64,000 bases of DNA from Triticum aestivum (Eukaryota > Streptophyta > Magnoliopsida > Poales > Poaceae): contig NC_057809.1 in assembly GCF_018294505.1 (NCBI RefSeq), forward strand, positions 503,066,506 through 503,130,505. The letters are read 5' to 3'. Below are positions 1-11,017 of the stretch, one piece after another (the first letter of the stretch is position 1; every line of letters begins with the position of its first letter). Under the pieces are notes generated by a model. It saw nothing but the letters and a program-made list of their open reading frames with translations, was not told the origin of the DNA and searched no databases. Both the position numbers and the translations under genes were made by a program.

Positions 1-550
1 GTGACAAGAAGGGGGACCACGTGACAGGGTTCTCACAGGGCCCCTTAAAGCCAACTGGACGCATCCCCCATTCATCAAAGGGGGGCATCTGCCCCGCGAA
101 CTCCACCGTATTGGAGTAGCAGTACAAGAGACAACCCTCCAGTGGAATATCGGCTGGCAAGGGGTTGCCCGCCAGGATCTCGAGCACCGTCCTTCGTGCC
201 TCGAGCGGAAGCCCTGCCTCCTGAAGCCTCATGTGGTCCAGGCCGGCAGACAGGGTCCACATCGGCTGAGAATGGCGCTGGAGGGGGGCGACGCGCCGTC
301 GGAGGAACTCCTTCATCACCATGGGGGTAGTCAAGCCAAGGCCCTTCAGCTTTGTCAACCGGAGCCAGACGAAGGCGAGGCGGGGGCTCACGAGTTTCTC
401 GTGGCCCCAGCCGGAGCTCGGGGCGGCAGGTGTCGACGGAGGCGAGAGCAGAGGGTTGAGCACTCTGACATCCACGTACACCCACCACGACCGAAACCCG
501 CTCGCGGACGGCGGGAGGTCAAAGTCAATCCCCGAGCCGACCGGCGCCAC
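1..550 (-). pseudogene. Antisense PMD/Transposase_28-type ORF of outer element, downstream part
   Basis: Read on the minus strand from 550 to the left edge there is one long open frame without stop for about 180 codons, containing SGFRSWWVYVDVR, VSPRLAFVWLRLTKLKG, FLRRRVAPLQRHSQPMW and AGLDHMRLQEAGLP. The FLRRRVAPLQ block is closely matched by FLRRRIAPLQERGRPAW in the antisense gene of the element at 37-54 kb, which makes this the same protein family (plant mobile domain / putative gypsy-type transposon, Pfam Transposase_28 from memory). There is no start codon here: the 5' part lies at 9834-9367 beyond the nested element, and removing the nested element plus one 5-bp TSD keeps the frame. It continues off the left edge. 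Confidence 0.75.
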
Positions 551-1000
551 TGAGGGAGTCCTAGATTAGGAGTCCTCGGACAACCGGACTATATACTTTG
601 GTCGGACTATTGGAATATGAAGATACAAGACCGAAGACTTCGTCCCGTGTCCGGGTGGGACTCTCCTTTGCGTGGAAGGCAAGCTTCTCCTCCCTTGTAA
701 TCGACTCTGTGTAACCCTAGCCCCCTCCGGTGTCTATATAAACCGGAGGGTTTAGTCCGTAGGACAACAACAATCAGAATCATAACCTAGATTCTAGGGT
801 TTAGCCTCTACGATCTCGTGGTAGATCAACTCTTGTAATACTCATATCATCAAGATCAATCAAGCAGGAAGTAGGGTATTACCTCCATCGAGAGGGCCCA
901 AACCTGGGTAAACATTGTGTCCCCTGCCTCCTGTTACCATCCGCCTTAGACGCACAGTTCGGGACCCCCTACCCGAGATCCACCGGTTTTGACACCGACA
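551..1000 (+). repeat. 5' LTR of Fatima-like element
   Basis: Starts TGAGGGAGTC, ends GACACCGACA. About 450 bp, against 471 bp for the 3' LTR; a ~20-bp block present at about 9030-9050 (ggcaatttggatatgtag) is missing here. Contains a TATA box in an inverted repeat. Followed at once by ttggtgctttcattgag, the expected priming region; I do not assign a tRNA. Confidence 0.9.
723..750 (+). promoter_or_regulatory. LTR core promoter: TATA box in the loop of an 8-bp inverted repeat
   Basis: ccctccgg (723-730), 12-nt spacer holding tatataaa (735-742), then ccggaggg (743-750). Identical in the 3' LTR at 9089-9116. The TATA box is the likely Pol II promoter of the element; the flanking perfect inverted repeat is directly visible. 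Confidence 0.75.
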
Positions 1001-1047
1001 TTGGTGCTTTCATTGAGAGTTCCACTGTGTCGTCACCATAAGGCTTG

Positions 1048-2066
1048 ATGGATCCTTCGATCATCGGCAATGATGCGACCCAGGGTGAGGTTTTTCTCCC
1101 CAGACAGATCTTCGTATTTGGCAGCTTTGCACTGCGGGCCAACTCGCTTGGCCATCTGGAGCAGATCGAGAGCTATGCCCCTGGCCGCTAGGTCAGGTTT
1201 GGAAACTTAAACTATATTGCCAACATCCGCAGAGACTTGATCTTCGACGGATTCGAGCCCATGTCAGGTCCACCGCACAGTCACAACGAGCATGACTTAG
1301 CTCTGCCGCCAGACAGTGTTTGGGAGATCACACCTGTGGTAATTCCGGCCCTCGATCCAGAGCAGATCGCGCCGTTCGAGGACGGGTGGATGGACCCCGC
1401 CATGGAGGCCGCACACTCAACAGCGATAGAGCCGAATACTGACTTCACCTCCTATGAGACATGTGTTGCCGGATCCTTGGATTCGTCCCCGGCCACGGGC
1501 CCCGAACTATGTCCGTGCCTATCGAATCTGATTGGGCGCCGATCATGGAGTTTTCCTCCACGGATATCTTTCAGCACTCGCCCTTGGACGATGTGCTAAA
1601 TTCATTAAGGTCTCTCTCCTTGTCAGGAGGCCCTTGGCCGAACTATGTCCGGCTGGAGTGGGAAGCGGACAACGAAGATATTCGTTCCCCACCCACCACC
1701 CACTTAATAGCCACTATCGACAACTCAACCGACATGCTTGATTTCGACTCCGAAGACATCGATGGTATAGACGATGCAGGAGAGGAACAGGAACCACCGC
1801 CCACAGGGCGCTGGACAACCACTTCATCACACGATATATACATGGTGGATACACCCAAAGAAAACAATGACAAAGAACAGAAGGATGCAACGAATGATAA
1901 TTCCCTTGAGAAGCAACCAAAGCGACGACATAGGCGCCGCTCCAAATCCCGCCTCTGCAAAAACAGCGATAACAACGCAAGAAAAAATAATACCCCCGTC
2001 GACTCCAAATCAAAAGACGACCACATGGACCCAGCGGCAGAGCAGGATGAACCAGCGGACGGTTAA
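1048..2066 (+). pseudogene. Fatima-like gag N-terminal region, broken
   Basis: ATG at 1048 opens a frame (MDPSIIGNDATQGEVFLP...) with an in-frame TAG near 1189 that looks like a CAG-to-TAG change. The frame reopens to about 1500, and reading then shifts to the frame that runs to 2066 (motifs APIMEFSSTDIFQHSP, LDFDSEDIDGIDDAGEEQE, basic KRRHRRRSKSR). The tail is acidic then strongly basic, as in the linker before gag in this family. At least one nonsense codon and one frameshift; not translatable as one protein. No catalytic function is expected; it is the poorly conserved N-terminal extension of the Gag polyprotein. Confidence 0.65.
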
Positions 2067-2498
2067 CATAGTACAGAGCCGCTGTCCCATCATGGCGACG
2101 CCGAGGGTAAAGCTCATCAACCTATCTACGCACAGGAGAACAGTCCGGATGATGATGCACACATCATCCCGGAAAGGCACTTGGAGCAAGAGGACCTCCA
2201 CAAAAGGCTTATTGCCACCGCGAGGAGTCTGAAGAAGTAGAAGCAAAGTCTTAAGGCCGCGCAAAATACACTCAATAGTAGATGGAACAAAGTGCTCGAC
2301 ACTGAAGAAAAGTACGATGGCAACCGCCACACAAAGAGCTATCCAAAGCGCAAGATGCTGCCCGAATTCGATGACGAGGCCTTAGAGCCTATACGGCCGA
2401 AAAATAAAACGGCCGATTAGCCGGATCGACCACCCCGTGGCCGCGATAGGGCGGCTAACGATGTCGCACATAAGTCAGCACACGATTTACATGAGGAC

Positions 2499-4162
2499 TT
2501 GCACCAAAAAGCCGGTATGACCAGGTCCATCTATGGATCTAGGAAGCGTGCTTCGACACAGAATCAAAACCGAACACTACAACCGTCAGAATGCCATGAC
2601 ACATCCAAATACAGGGGTGCCGCGCACCCCCTATGCTTCACCGATGAGGTTCTAGATCACAAATTTCTAGAAGGATTCAAACCCGTGAACATAGAGGCAT
2701 ACGACGGAACGACAGACCCTGGGGTCTGGATTGAGCGCTTTATCCTTCATATCCACATGGCTCGCAGAGATGATCTCCACGCCATCAAATACTTGCCCCT
2801 CAAGTTGAAAGGACCAGCTCGGCACTGGCTGAAGAGCCTCCCCGAAAACTCAATTAGAAGTTGGAAAGAGCTTGAAGATGATTTTAGGGCTAATTTTCAA
2901 GGGACCTATGTCCGACCTCTGGATGCAGACGATTTAAGTCATATAATTCAACAGCCCGGAGAGTCAGCCCGAAAGCTTTGGAACAGATTCCTCACTAAGA
3001 AGAATCAAATTGTCGACTGCCCGGACGCCGAAGCCTTAGCGGCTTTCAAACACAGTGTCCGGGACGAATGGCTTGCCAGACACCTCGGCTAGGAAAAATC
3101 GAGGACAATGGCAGCCCTAACAAGCCTTATGACCCGTTTTGCGCGGGCGAAGATAGTTGGCTGGCCCGTAGCTGCACCAGCAACCCAGGCACATCTGAAG
3201 TCAGGGATGGCAATGGAAAACCACAATGCAATAAAAGCAAGCGTCAAAACAGTGAAGATAGCTTAGACAACACGGTGGTAAACACCGGATTCAGGAGCTC
3301 TCGACCCGATCAACGGAAAAAGCCATTTAAAGGCAGCAGAGATGGACCGTCCAGCCTAAACAAGATTCTAGACAGATTATGTCAGATTCATGGCACCTCC
3401 GACAAACCCGCAAATCACACCAACAGAGAATGCTGGGTCTTCAAGCAGGCCGGCAAGCTAAACGCCGAACACAAGGGGAGGGAGACACCAAGCGAAGACG
3501 ACGATGAGCCTCGCCAGCCGAACACTGGGGGACAGAAAAAATTCCCACCAGAGGTCAAAACAGTGAACATGATTCACGTAACGAAGAGGAGGAGCAAACG
3601 CGCACTCCGAGACGTATGTGCCGTGGAGCCATCTACCCCCAAGTTCAACCCTTGGTCGGCCTGCCCGATCACTTTTGATCGTGGGGATTACCCGACTAGT
3701 ATCCGGCACGGAGGATCAGCTGCCTTGGTACTAGACCCAATAATTAACGGATACCATCTCACCCGAGTCCTTATGGACGGCAGTAGTCTTAATCTGATAT
3801 ATTAGGACACAGTCCGCAAAATGGGGATAGACCCGACAAGAATCAGCCAAAGCAATACTACCTTTAAAGGAGTAATACCAGGCCTAGAGGCCCGCTGCAC
3901 GGGCTCTCTAGTACTAGAGGTTGTATTCGATTCTCCCGACAACTTCCGAAGGGAAAAGTTAACCTTCGACATCGCTCCATTCCAAAGAGGCTATCAGGCA
4001 CTACTCGGAAGAATGGCCTTCGCTCGTTTTAGTGCAATACCGCATTACGCTTATCTTAAGCTTAAGATGCCAAGTCCACGTGGCATCATCATAGTTAGCG
4101 GAAACACAGAGCGTTCCTTACGTGCGAAAGAATGTGTGGCGGCTTTAGCAGCCGAACACTAA
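2499..4162 (+). pseudogene. Fatima-like gag core and aspartic protease, interrupted by stops
   Basis: 2499-3092 encodes the retrotransposon gag core (VWIERFILHIHMARRDD, LPLKLKGPARHWLKSLPE, SWKELEDDFRANFQGTY), ending at TAG 3090-3092. After a frame change, 3140-3805 holds the nucleocapsid-like segment (CQIHGTSDKPANHTNRECW) and the protease active-site region VLMDGSSLNLIY (LMDGS where relatives have LMDGGS), ended by TAG 3803-3805. The frame reopens at 3821-4162 with the protease C-terminus (FDIAPFQRGYQALLGRMAF, IPHYAYLKLKMP). Several TAGs sit where CAG is expected. Directly afterwards coding stops; no RT follows. Confidence 0.8.
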
Positions 4163-5451
4163 ATGGCCTCTCCAAACCAAAATAAATGATCGGTTGTAAA
4201 GACCGCGGACACGGCTAGACGAGTCCGACGCACCACTAGCTGTAACAGCTCAGATAAACCTAAGACTGGGTTGATGGATATACCCCCATAGGTGGTGCTA
4301 GGGGCTTCCCGCATGTAAAAAGGACTATGGTTCGGCTTGACCTTATTTAGATTGAATTTTAATGGTTTATTAAGAATAACCAATTTTCCGCATGAAAACT
4401 TTCACCTGGGCTTTTCTCTCTTATAGATGATCATCATGCTACACCCTTCCAGGATACGGCACAACGGAGACACAGGCGCAGACGTGCAGCAGGGCCCCGT
4501 TCAAAGGTTTCTTTTTAGATTAAGACCCTATGTAAACCTTTTTTTACTGTCTCTTGTTGCTTCACACCCTCCGGATAATTAACATAACCAAGAGGGATGC
4601 TGGCGTTATTGACATTTCGTCACGTCAGACTAATGCACGTACCTGGAAATTCAGGGCTTATTATCGAGGGTGTTACTCAGCCCAGTATATGTTGTAAAGA
4701 CCGAATATTCGAGGGAGTGTTCGGCGTCGCGAGTATGGCCTTATATGCATCAGCTCCGAATCATGTCTTTGGTCAATCTTTGGGTTTGCCCGGCTCCCGT
4801 GTTTTGCTACCTTACGTTCCGCTCTATCGGCTAAGGTGGCACCGGGAGAACTACTGCGATTGTGCCCTGGTTCATCTGGATGAGCACCTCAGTAGAGAAA
4901 GCCGAAAACTGACTGTCATGATAAAGCGTGAGACTGGTCAACCACTCGAGGACTCAGTGGAATCTTCGCGATTCCTCCGCATTAACAAAGGACCAGTTTC
5001 CCGGTCATGTATGTACGCGCACTGTATTTGGATAAGCGCAGAACTACCATGGGGCTATATAGTAGCCCCACTGTCAAACTCCTATGGCTAAGTGAAAGTG
5101 TTAAAGCAATATAGTTTGATTGCCTTGTTCGCCACGCTATCACCTCCTTAATGGACCAAGACGTTGGATCAAGTGTGAATACACGCTTTTCCGAACACCC
5201 CCGCATTATATGCGTGGGGTCTGAAGCCGACAACTACAAACTTTCAGGTTATATACATACATAAACGGCCGCACATGAGGTATCATAATACTTTCAGGCA
5301 AAAGTATAAACACAACCTTTATAATCCAAATATCATTGTTTTTACAATTAGGATACATGTCACTCGAACATGATACTCTTCGAGCACCGAGCCTCTATTA
5401 AATGAGCGCCTTCTAGGACTTCTTCAAAATAGTGCTCGGCCGAGACCTAGC
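4163..5451. other. Internal non-coding part of Fatima-like element
   Basis: About 1.3 kb between the protease stop and the end of the antisense ORF. I looked for RT (DD box), RNase H and integrase motifs on both strands and found none. Short open frames here (e.g. 4597-5091) show no recognisable domain. This is where pol is missing. Confidence 0.6.
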
Positions 5452-8352
5452 CTACGGCCGGACCTCAGGTTGCATTAGGGTGGCATCCATCTCTGCCCAG
5501 TATGTCTTAACACGGGCAAGAGCCATCCGCGCACCCTCTATACACGCCGACCTCTTTACAGCGTCAATATGTGGCACAACACCAAGGAATCGTTGCACTA
5601 GACCAAAATATCTATTCAGACTTGGTCCTTCCAGCCAAAGATGATCCACAACAGACCTCATGGCAAGCCCGGACAACCTATGGAGCTCAGCCCACTCGGC
5701 CATTTGCTCATTTAACAGCAGCGGACGCGTTGGCGCACTGAACTGCGACCAGAACAACTTTTCCACTTCGTGATCTTTTCGATCTTTGAAAAACTCAGTC
5801 GCATCAGCAGCACTCGTTGCCAAGTCCAAATACGCGTTTGCAGCACTCCATAATTGATCCAAAGGGGCATACTGCGGATCTCCAAACTCCGTCCGCAACA
5901 AAAAGGGCTTCCCAGCCGTGATATCTCCGGCTTGACGAAGCTCCTCCTTCGCCGCTCTGATTTTAGAGTGGGTCTCCTTGGCTGCTACCATGGCTTTCTC
6001 CAGGTCCGCCGCTTTCGCTTGGCTTTCCTTTTCAAGAAGGTCATACCGGTCGGCGGCATCCTTCAGCTCAACAGCCATCTTGGCTATTTTATCTTCGCTC
6101 TGGCGATGAGTAGCCCGTTCGGCTCTTAACTTTTCGGTCGCCTCTAGGGCGGCCGCATCACTCCTCCTAGCTTGTTCCTTGGCTCGGGCAAGTTCCACTC
6201 GAAGGGTCTCCACGGCGGCAGCTCCATGTGCAGTCACAGCATATTATAGATACTAGCATCATGCTCCTCATAATATTTGTTGACCACCCAAAAAAACATA
6301 CCCTGTGCCTCGTCAAGCCGCTTGTTCACAAGCGCAATGTCAGCATCTGCCGCGTCAAGTTGCCGGCTAAGTCCGACAAACTCAGCAGTCGGCCAGCCAC
6401 CGGACCGCCAGCCGCCTACACATGAAGGCAGCGCGATCATTACCTGGGACTACGATCCTCTGTTTGCCGCCTCTGGACAGCAACCAGAGTCTCAGGGGCT
6501 ACTATCTGTATAGAGCACACCAAGCGTGTGCGGTACCATCAAAAAAATTTATATATTACTTTGCGTACCTCAAAACCTCTTAGCAGGCTTGTAAAAGCTT
6601 CATGCAACCCACTTTCGGCAGATGAGATCCTCTCAACCACCGTACCCATTAAAGTACGATGCTCCTCTGAGATAGCCACTTGCTCCAAAAGACCCATCAG
6701 TACGTCTGGTTGTGCACTGGACAATTCCAGACTCTTTCTGTTGCTCTCCTTAGGAGCCGAATACTCCGGACTTTGGGTGGTCGAAGGGTTACCTTCCGGC
6801 CTTGGCGGATCAGGAGAAATCCTCCATGATGACACCTCAGGGTCGTCCGCCCCAGGAGGCTGGGAGACAGGGGGAGGCATTTCGCTCTCCATCATCTCCG
6901 GAAGAAGATCCCCCGAAGACAAACTCTGTCGAGAAGGGCTATGACCCGGCCTGCAAGACATATGTCTCGGTTACTATCCTCGGAGATAAAGCTGGATATA
7001 TTTACCAAAAGTAATCTACTTCACTTACAGCTCGATGGAGGGCTGACCCCCTTGTGGGCACTGTGCAGTAAGGACGCCCTCCGGGGCAGGGCCCCCTAGC
7101 GAAGGTTTCTTCCCTCGTTTGGAAACCCTCGTTTCCAAGTCTTCAGAGGCGGTCCTTTTTTCTTCCTTGCGGAGAGGGAATTCTAGATTCTTCTCCCCAA
7201 TTATCATCCTTCGCGGAAACACTAATTCCCCCGGTTTGGATGAGTAATGCATGAGGCCCGCTTTCGGCTTCTTTATTCCTCCCTTTATCTTCCCCTGATG
7301 GCACTTGATAAGGTGTGTGCTCAAGCATCCTGGCTAGTATAGGATCCGGTGAGCCTTCGGGAAGGGGGACCGAACACCTGATCATCTTCGCCTTTCTTAT
7401 CCAGTCCTGGCCAAGAGCGATTTTTTCAGAATGATGTTGTGACAAATAAAAAGACAACATGTTCGGCCACATAATTACTTACCTGGGTATCTGGACGGTT
7501 GTAGTTGAGACCCGCATCCTCGGTGGTGTCCGGACACTTTATTCGTGATCCGAAGAACAATCCATACATCTCTTCGAGCGTCATGCCGAAGAACTGCTGA
7601 ATAGTTAGCGGTCCTTCCGGGTTGAACTCCCACATACGGAGAGATCGACGTTTGCATGGCAGGACCCGATGAACTAGCATGACTTGCATTACCTTGACAA
7701 GGCTGACATCTCTCTTGAGGAGATCTCGGATGCGATTCTGCAATGTCGGCACGTCATTAACTGGCCCCCAGTCCAGCCCCTTGTTGACCCATGACACCAG
7801 TTGTGGCGGGGGGCCTGGGCGGAAGGCGGGGGCAGCTGCCTACTTCGTACTTCGGGGAGCTGTGATGTAAAACCACTCCCGCTGCCATAAGTTGGACACC
7901 TCCGGGAAGGAACCCTTTGGCCATGGAGCATCAGCGCCTTTGCTTGTCATGGCACCTCCACATTTTGCGTGTCAACCATCGATCATCTTCAGCTTCACAT
8001 TGAAGGTCTTGAGCCATAATCTGAAGTGTGGGGTGATGCGGAGGAAGGCCTCACACACGACGATAAACAACGAGATGTGAAGGATGGAATCTGGAGCTAG
8101 ATCGTGGAAGTCAAGCCCGTAATAGAACATAAGCCCTCTGACAAAGGGATCTAGACTAAAGCCTATCCCTCGGAGGAAGTGGGAAACAAATACGACACTC
8201 TCGTTGAGTTCAGGAGTGGGGATGACCTGCCCTTGGGCAGGCAGTCTATGCGAGATTTCGGCGGTTAGATACCTGGCTTCCCATAGCTTCTTGACGTCCT
8301 CCTCTATGCCAGAGGAAGCCATCCACCGGCCTTGAAGGTTGGATACGGACAT
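5452..8352 (-). pseudogene. Fatima-like antisense gene, plant-mobile-domain/Transposase_28 type, multi-exon, broken
   Basis: Start ATG at 8352 (MSVSNLQGRWMASSG). Exon 1 8352-7483 is in one frame except two stops (TGA after KLKMIDG near 7971; TAG near 7843 where TGG is expected); it contains FVSHFLRGIGFSLDPFVRGL, FNPEGPLTIQQFFGMTLEEM and ends CCCAG/GTAAGT. Exon 2 about 7406-7029 (acceptor GGCCAG, donor GTAAGT; one frameshift at a run of A). Exon 3 about 6950-6569 (acceptor TTGCAG, donor GTACGC). Exon 4 about 6415-6302. Last exon about 6220-5452, an Ala/Glu/Lys-rich coiled coil (LRAERATHRQSEDKIAKM) then a globular tail to the stop at 5452. A TATA-like box lies at 8456-8463. The function of this protein family in retroelements is unknown; it is convergent with gag-protease. 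Confidence 0.75.
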
Positions 8353-8455
8353 GGTTGAAGGTCCGAAGCGCTTAGCCTGAGCCTTGGGTGTTGGAACTCG
8401 GGGTGGGGGAAGGGAAGGATTGAGCGCGAGAAGAAAAGGACGGGCCTTGGCCCCT

Positions 8456-8463
8456 TTATAAAG
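8456..8463 (-). promoter_or_regulatory. TATA-like box upstream of the antisense gene
   Basis: tttataaa (minus strand: CTCTTTATAAAGG) about 105 bp upstream of the antisense ATG at 8352. The equivalent place in the 37-54 kb element also has a TTTATAA box (38548-38555), which argues that it is a real promoter element. Confidence 0.55.
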
Positions 8464-8895
8464 AGGGCGAATATCAAGCGTCCTCCCCGTGCCCATTTGG
8501 AACTTGCCTAAAATCGAGGAGTCATATTAAACAAGAATGATCGGGTTACCCACACCCGTATTTATGAGACTCCCGTGATAAGGGGAACACGATCTCTGCT
8601 TCGACAAGACGTGCCAATAAAACCGCCTTGCAACACGTGCACTGGCAGGTAGGGAAAAACAGTTTGTAATGACTGGGCCATGGCAGGACGTCACGTTATG
8701 AAAAGTTGTCAGCAGATTGGATTTGTGGAATAATATACTCTCTACGGTGGTATGTGGAATTTGTTTTGCAGAGCTAGGCACAATCCTTGTGTTCAAAATC
8801 TTCTATGGATTATTCGGAGAAGGAACCCGCGTTGCAATGCCGAAGACAATCTGCACGCTGGACTCATCGTCATTGAAGCCTGGTTCAGGGGCTAC

Positions 8896-9366
8896 TGAGG
8901 GAGTCCTGGATTAGGGGGTCCTTGGACAGCCGGACTATATACTTTGGCCAGACTGTTGGACTATGAAGATACAAGACTAAAGACTTCGTCCCGTGTCCGG
9001 GTGGGACTCTCCTTTGCGTGGAAGGCAAGCTTGGCAATTTGGATATGTAGATCTCCTCCCTTGTAACCGACTCTGTGTAACCCTAGCCCCCTCCGGTGTC
9101 TATATAAACCGGAGGGTTTAGTCCGTAGGACAACAACAATCAGAATCATAGGCTAGCTTCTAGGGTTTAGCCTCTACGATCTCGTGGTAGATCAACTCTT
9201 GTAATACTCATATCATCAAGATCAATCAAGCAGGAAGTAGGGTATTACCTCCATCGAGAGGGCCCGAACCTGGGTAAACATTGTGTCCCCCGCCTCCTGT
9301 TACCATCCGCCTTAGACGCACAGTTCAAGACCCCCTACCCGAGATCCGCCGGTTTTGACACCGTCA
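8896..9366 (+). repeat. 3' LTR of Fatima-like element
   Basis: TGAGGGAGTC...GACACCGTCA. Same TATA/inverted-repeat core at 9089-9116. Preceded by the PPT caggggctac. Contains the ~20-bp block missing from the 5' LTR. Confidence 0.9.
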
Positions 9367-9834
9367 GCCGCCACGGCCTGGAAAGCCATGCACCCCGAGC
9401 ATTGTCGGGGGTCGGTTAAGTGCAGCGAGAAGAAATGGAGCAGAAGGGCCACAGAGGGGGCAATGCTCACCATGGGCTTGCAGACAAAGGCGAAGACTGC
9501 AAGAAGAGCAACGGATTGGGGATCTAGGTGCAACATATGAATCTGGTAATGGGAGAGCACGGTGTTGTGGAAGGCGGAGAAGGGGGACCAAACTGGCCCA
9601 CAGGGCGTCGACGAAGAATGGGACCTCAGAGGCAGTCCTGTCAATGGAAGCTCGGGATGCAGGTCAGGCTGTCGTCCCTCCCCACTTGTTGAAGCTGGTG
9701 GCGAGCGCAGTGCGGACCTCGTCCATGGCCTCCCGATTGAGCACCCGCGATCGGCTGATGGCGGGCTCGGCGGCCAGAGGCGGGTTCACCGAGGAAAGGG
9801 GGCTCTTCCCTTTCTACGTTCGGTTCGGCACCAT
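9367..9834 (-). pseudogene. Antisense PMD/Transposase_28-type ORF of outer element, start part
   Basis: Minus-strand ATG at 9834 (MVPNRT) is followed six codons later by a TAG, an open segment (AISRSRVLNREAMDEVRTAL) to a TGA near 9670, then a shifted frame with WSPFSAFHNTVLSHYQIHML, DPQSVALLAVFAFVC, HFFSLHLTDPRQCSGC and FQAVAA, which runs into the Fatima-like 3' LTR. It rejoins the frame at 550 on the other side. Family as for the other two antisense ORFs (compare LTMAVFAHLCENFVGVHPNV near 39.06 kb). At least two stops and one frameshift, so it is dead independently of the insertion. A TATA-like CTTTACAAAG lies about 100 bp upstream (near 9936-9945). Confidence 0.7.
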
Positions 9835-10126
9835 GGCGATGGAGGGAGCTGAGCTCAAGTCAGATTAGGGGAAGGGAACAGAGGTTCGAGGATTCAGAGG
9901 AGTCTGGGAGTGTGTTGCCAGCAACAGGGTAATAACTTTGTAAAGGCATCGCGGCCGCCTAGCCAGGCAGATATGAAGGATGCGTGGGGAAGCGAGGCCG
10001 CCCATGTCCAATAGGTCGCCACGCGTCAAGCACAGCCGCACGCTGCGGGGGCCCGCAGTGCTCCGCACTTGCCCTTTGGCTTCGCCTTGAAGCCAAGCCC
10101 GAGCGCGCCTTGGCCCGGGGGCTACT

Positions 10127-11017
10127 GTCAGTGTTCTGGGAATGGGGGTCCCCAGACTTGCCTGCCTGCGGCCCACAACATGGGTCCACCAGCGGCCTGT
10201 ACGGCCCATCTTCACCAACAAACACTCAAGACCCTCGCGAGGAAGACGACACAAGACCTCCTCAGGGGCGGCCTCACCAGGCTGGATCGCGAGGGGCAGA
10301 GAGATCAAGGCATGGGATACCTCGCGAGGTTTCTGTGATGCAAGCCATGACGACTGGAGCCAGGCGGGCACCAGGCGGGTGCCAGCGCGCGTAGTGTCCT
10401 CGTTTCCTCTTTGGTGCTAAAGAGGCAAGTGCAGGAGAGGAGTCCCGAGGAATCAGGCAAAGGTTTCCATATCGGTGCAACAAGACCAAGAACAGCAGGA
10501 CAGCAAGATGGAGGTCACCGTGAAGCCCAAGGCAGCGTCACCACCAGAGCCTTTGGCAGGCGAAGACCACCTTTTGTTAGGATAGCTTGTACTAGCTGCC
10601 CCCCTTCAAATTGGTTGTTGGGGGATCCCTTCCCGATCAATATTTGGGAAGAGGATCAGGGCCCCTATAAATAGGATTTGCCACCACCATAGAAGGGAAG
10701 AGAGGATCTGGATCATAGCCACTCCATCCTTAGCCCCAGACAAGTTCACCAAGCACAAGAACACCTCTCCTCAGGAGGCTGTTCTTTCCTTGTAACTATT
10801 CATCCTCAGCCCAAGGGGCAATCCACCACACCACACTGGAGTAGGGTATTACACCACAACGGTGGCCCGAACCAGTATAAATCTTGTGTCTCTCATTCTT
10901 TGAGTTCGTCGAGCTAGGCCATAAGATCCTACAAAGCGTCCAAGCTAGAGGGGGGAGATCTTTGCACGCACCCCACTGTTCGAACCTCAAGGGTTTGCCA
11001 GAAGCCGAAATCCGACA
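10127..11017 (+). repeat. 3' LTR of outer Tat-type element
   Basis: About 891 bp, tgtcagtgtt...aatccgaca, preceded by the PPT-like ggcccgggggctac. Carries a TATA box (cctataaatagg, about 10663-10674). The 3' end is set by the TG...CA rule and by the start of Angela-like sequence at 11018; without the 5' copy the end could be off by a few bases. Confidence 0.7.

Larger units (their letters stand above)
551..9366 (+). mobile_element. Fatima-like Gypsy element, non-autonomous, full length
   Basis: Complete LTR-to-LTR element of 8.8 kb: LTRs at 551-1000 and 8896-9366 (TG...CA), 5-bp TSD gccac (546-550) / gccgc (9367-9371) with one transition. The internal region carries gag and protease on plus, about 1.3 kb with no recognisable coding, then a multi-exon antisense ORF on minus, then a PPT (caggggctac, to 8895). 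No reverse transcriptase, RNase H or integrase motif is visible, so the copy depended on other elements for movement. LTR and gag sequence match what I remember of wheat Fatima (RLG); the name is from memory. It inserted into the antisense ORF of the outer element. Confidence 0.85.
1..11017 (+). mobile_element. Outer Tat-type Gypsy LTR element, 3' part only (split by nested Fatima-like element)
   Basis: Plus-strand LTR retrotransposon whose 5' LTR and gag-pol lie left of the window. Visible parts are an antisense ORF (550-1 and 9834-9367), a purine-rich tract ending in gggggctac at 10126, and one LTR (10127-11017). The nested element at 551-9366 is excluded from it. Antisense ORF between pol and 3' LTR matches the layout of the two other Tat-type elements in this window. 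The base following the LTR is an Angela-like LTR piece, so this element inserted into an older Copia LTR. The Tat assignment is inferred from the antisense ORF type and PPT style, because no RT is visible. I cannot name the family. Confidence 0.7.
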
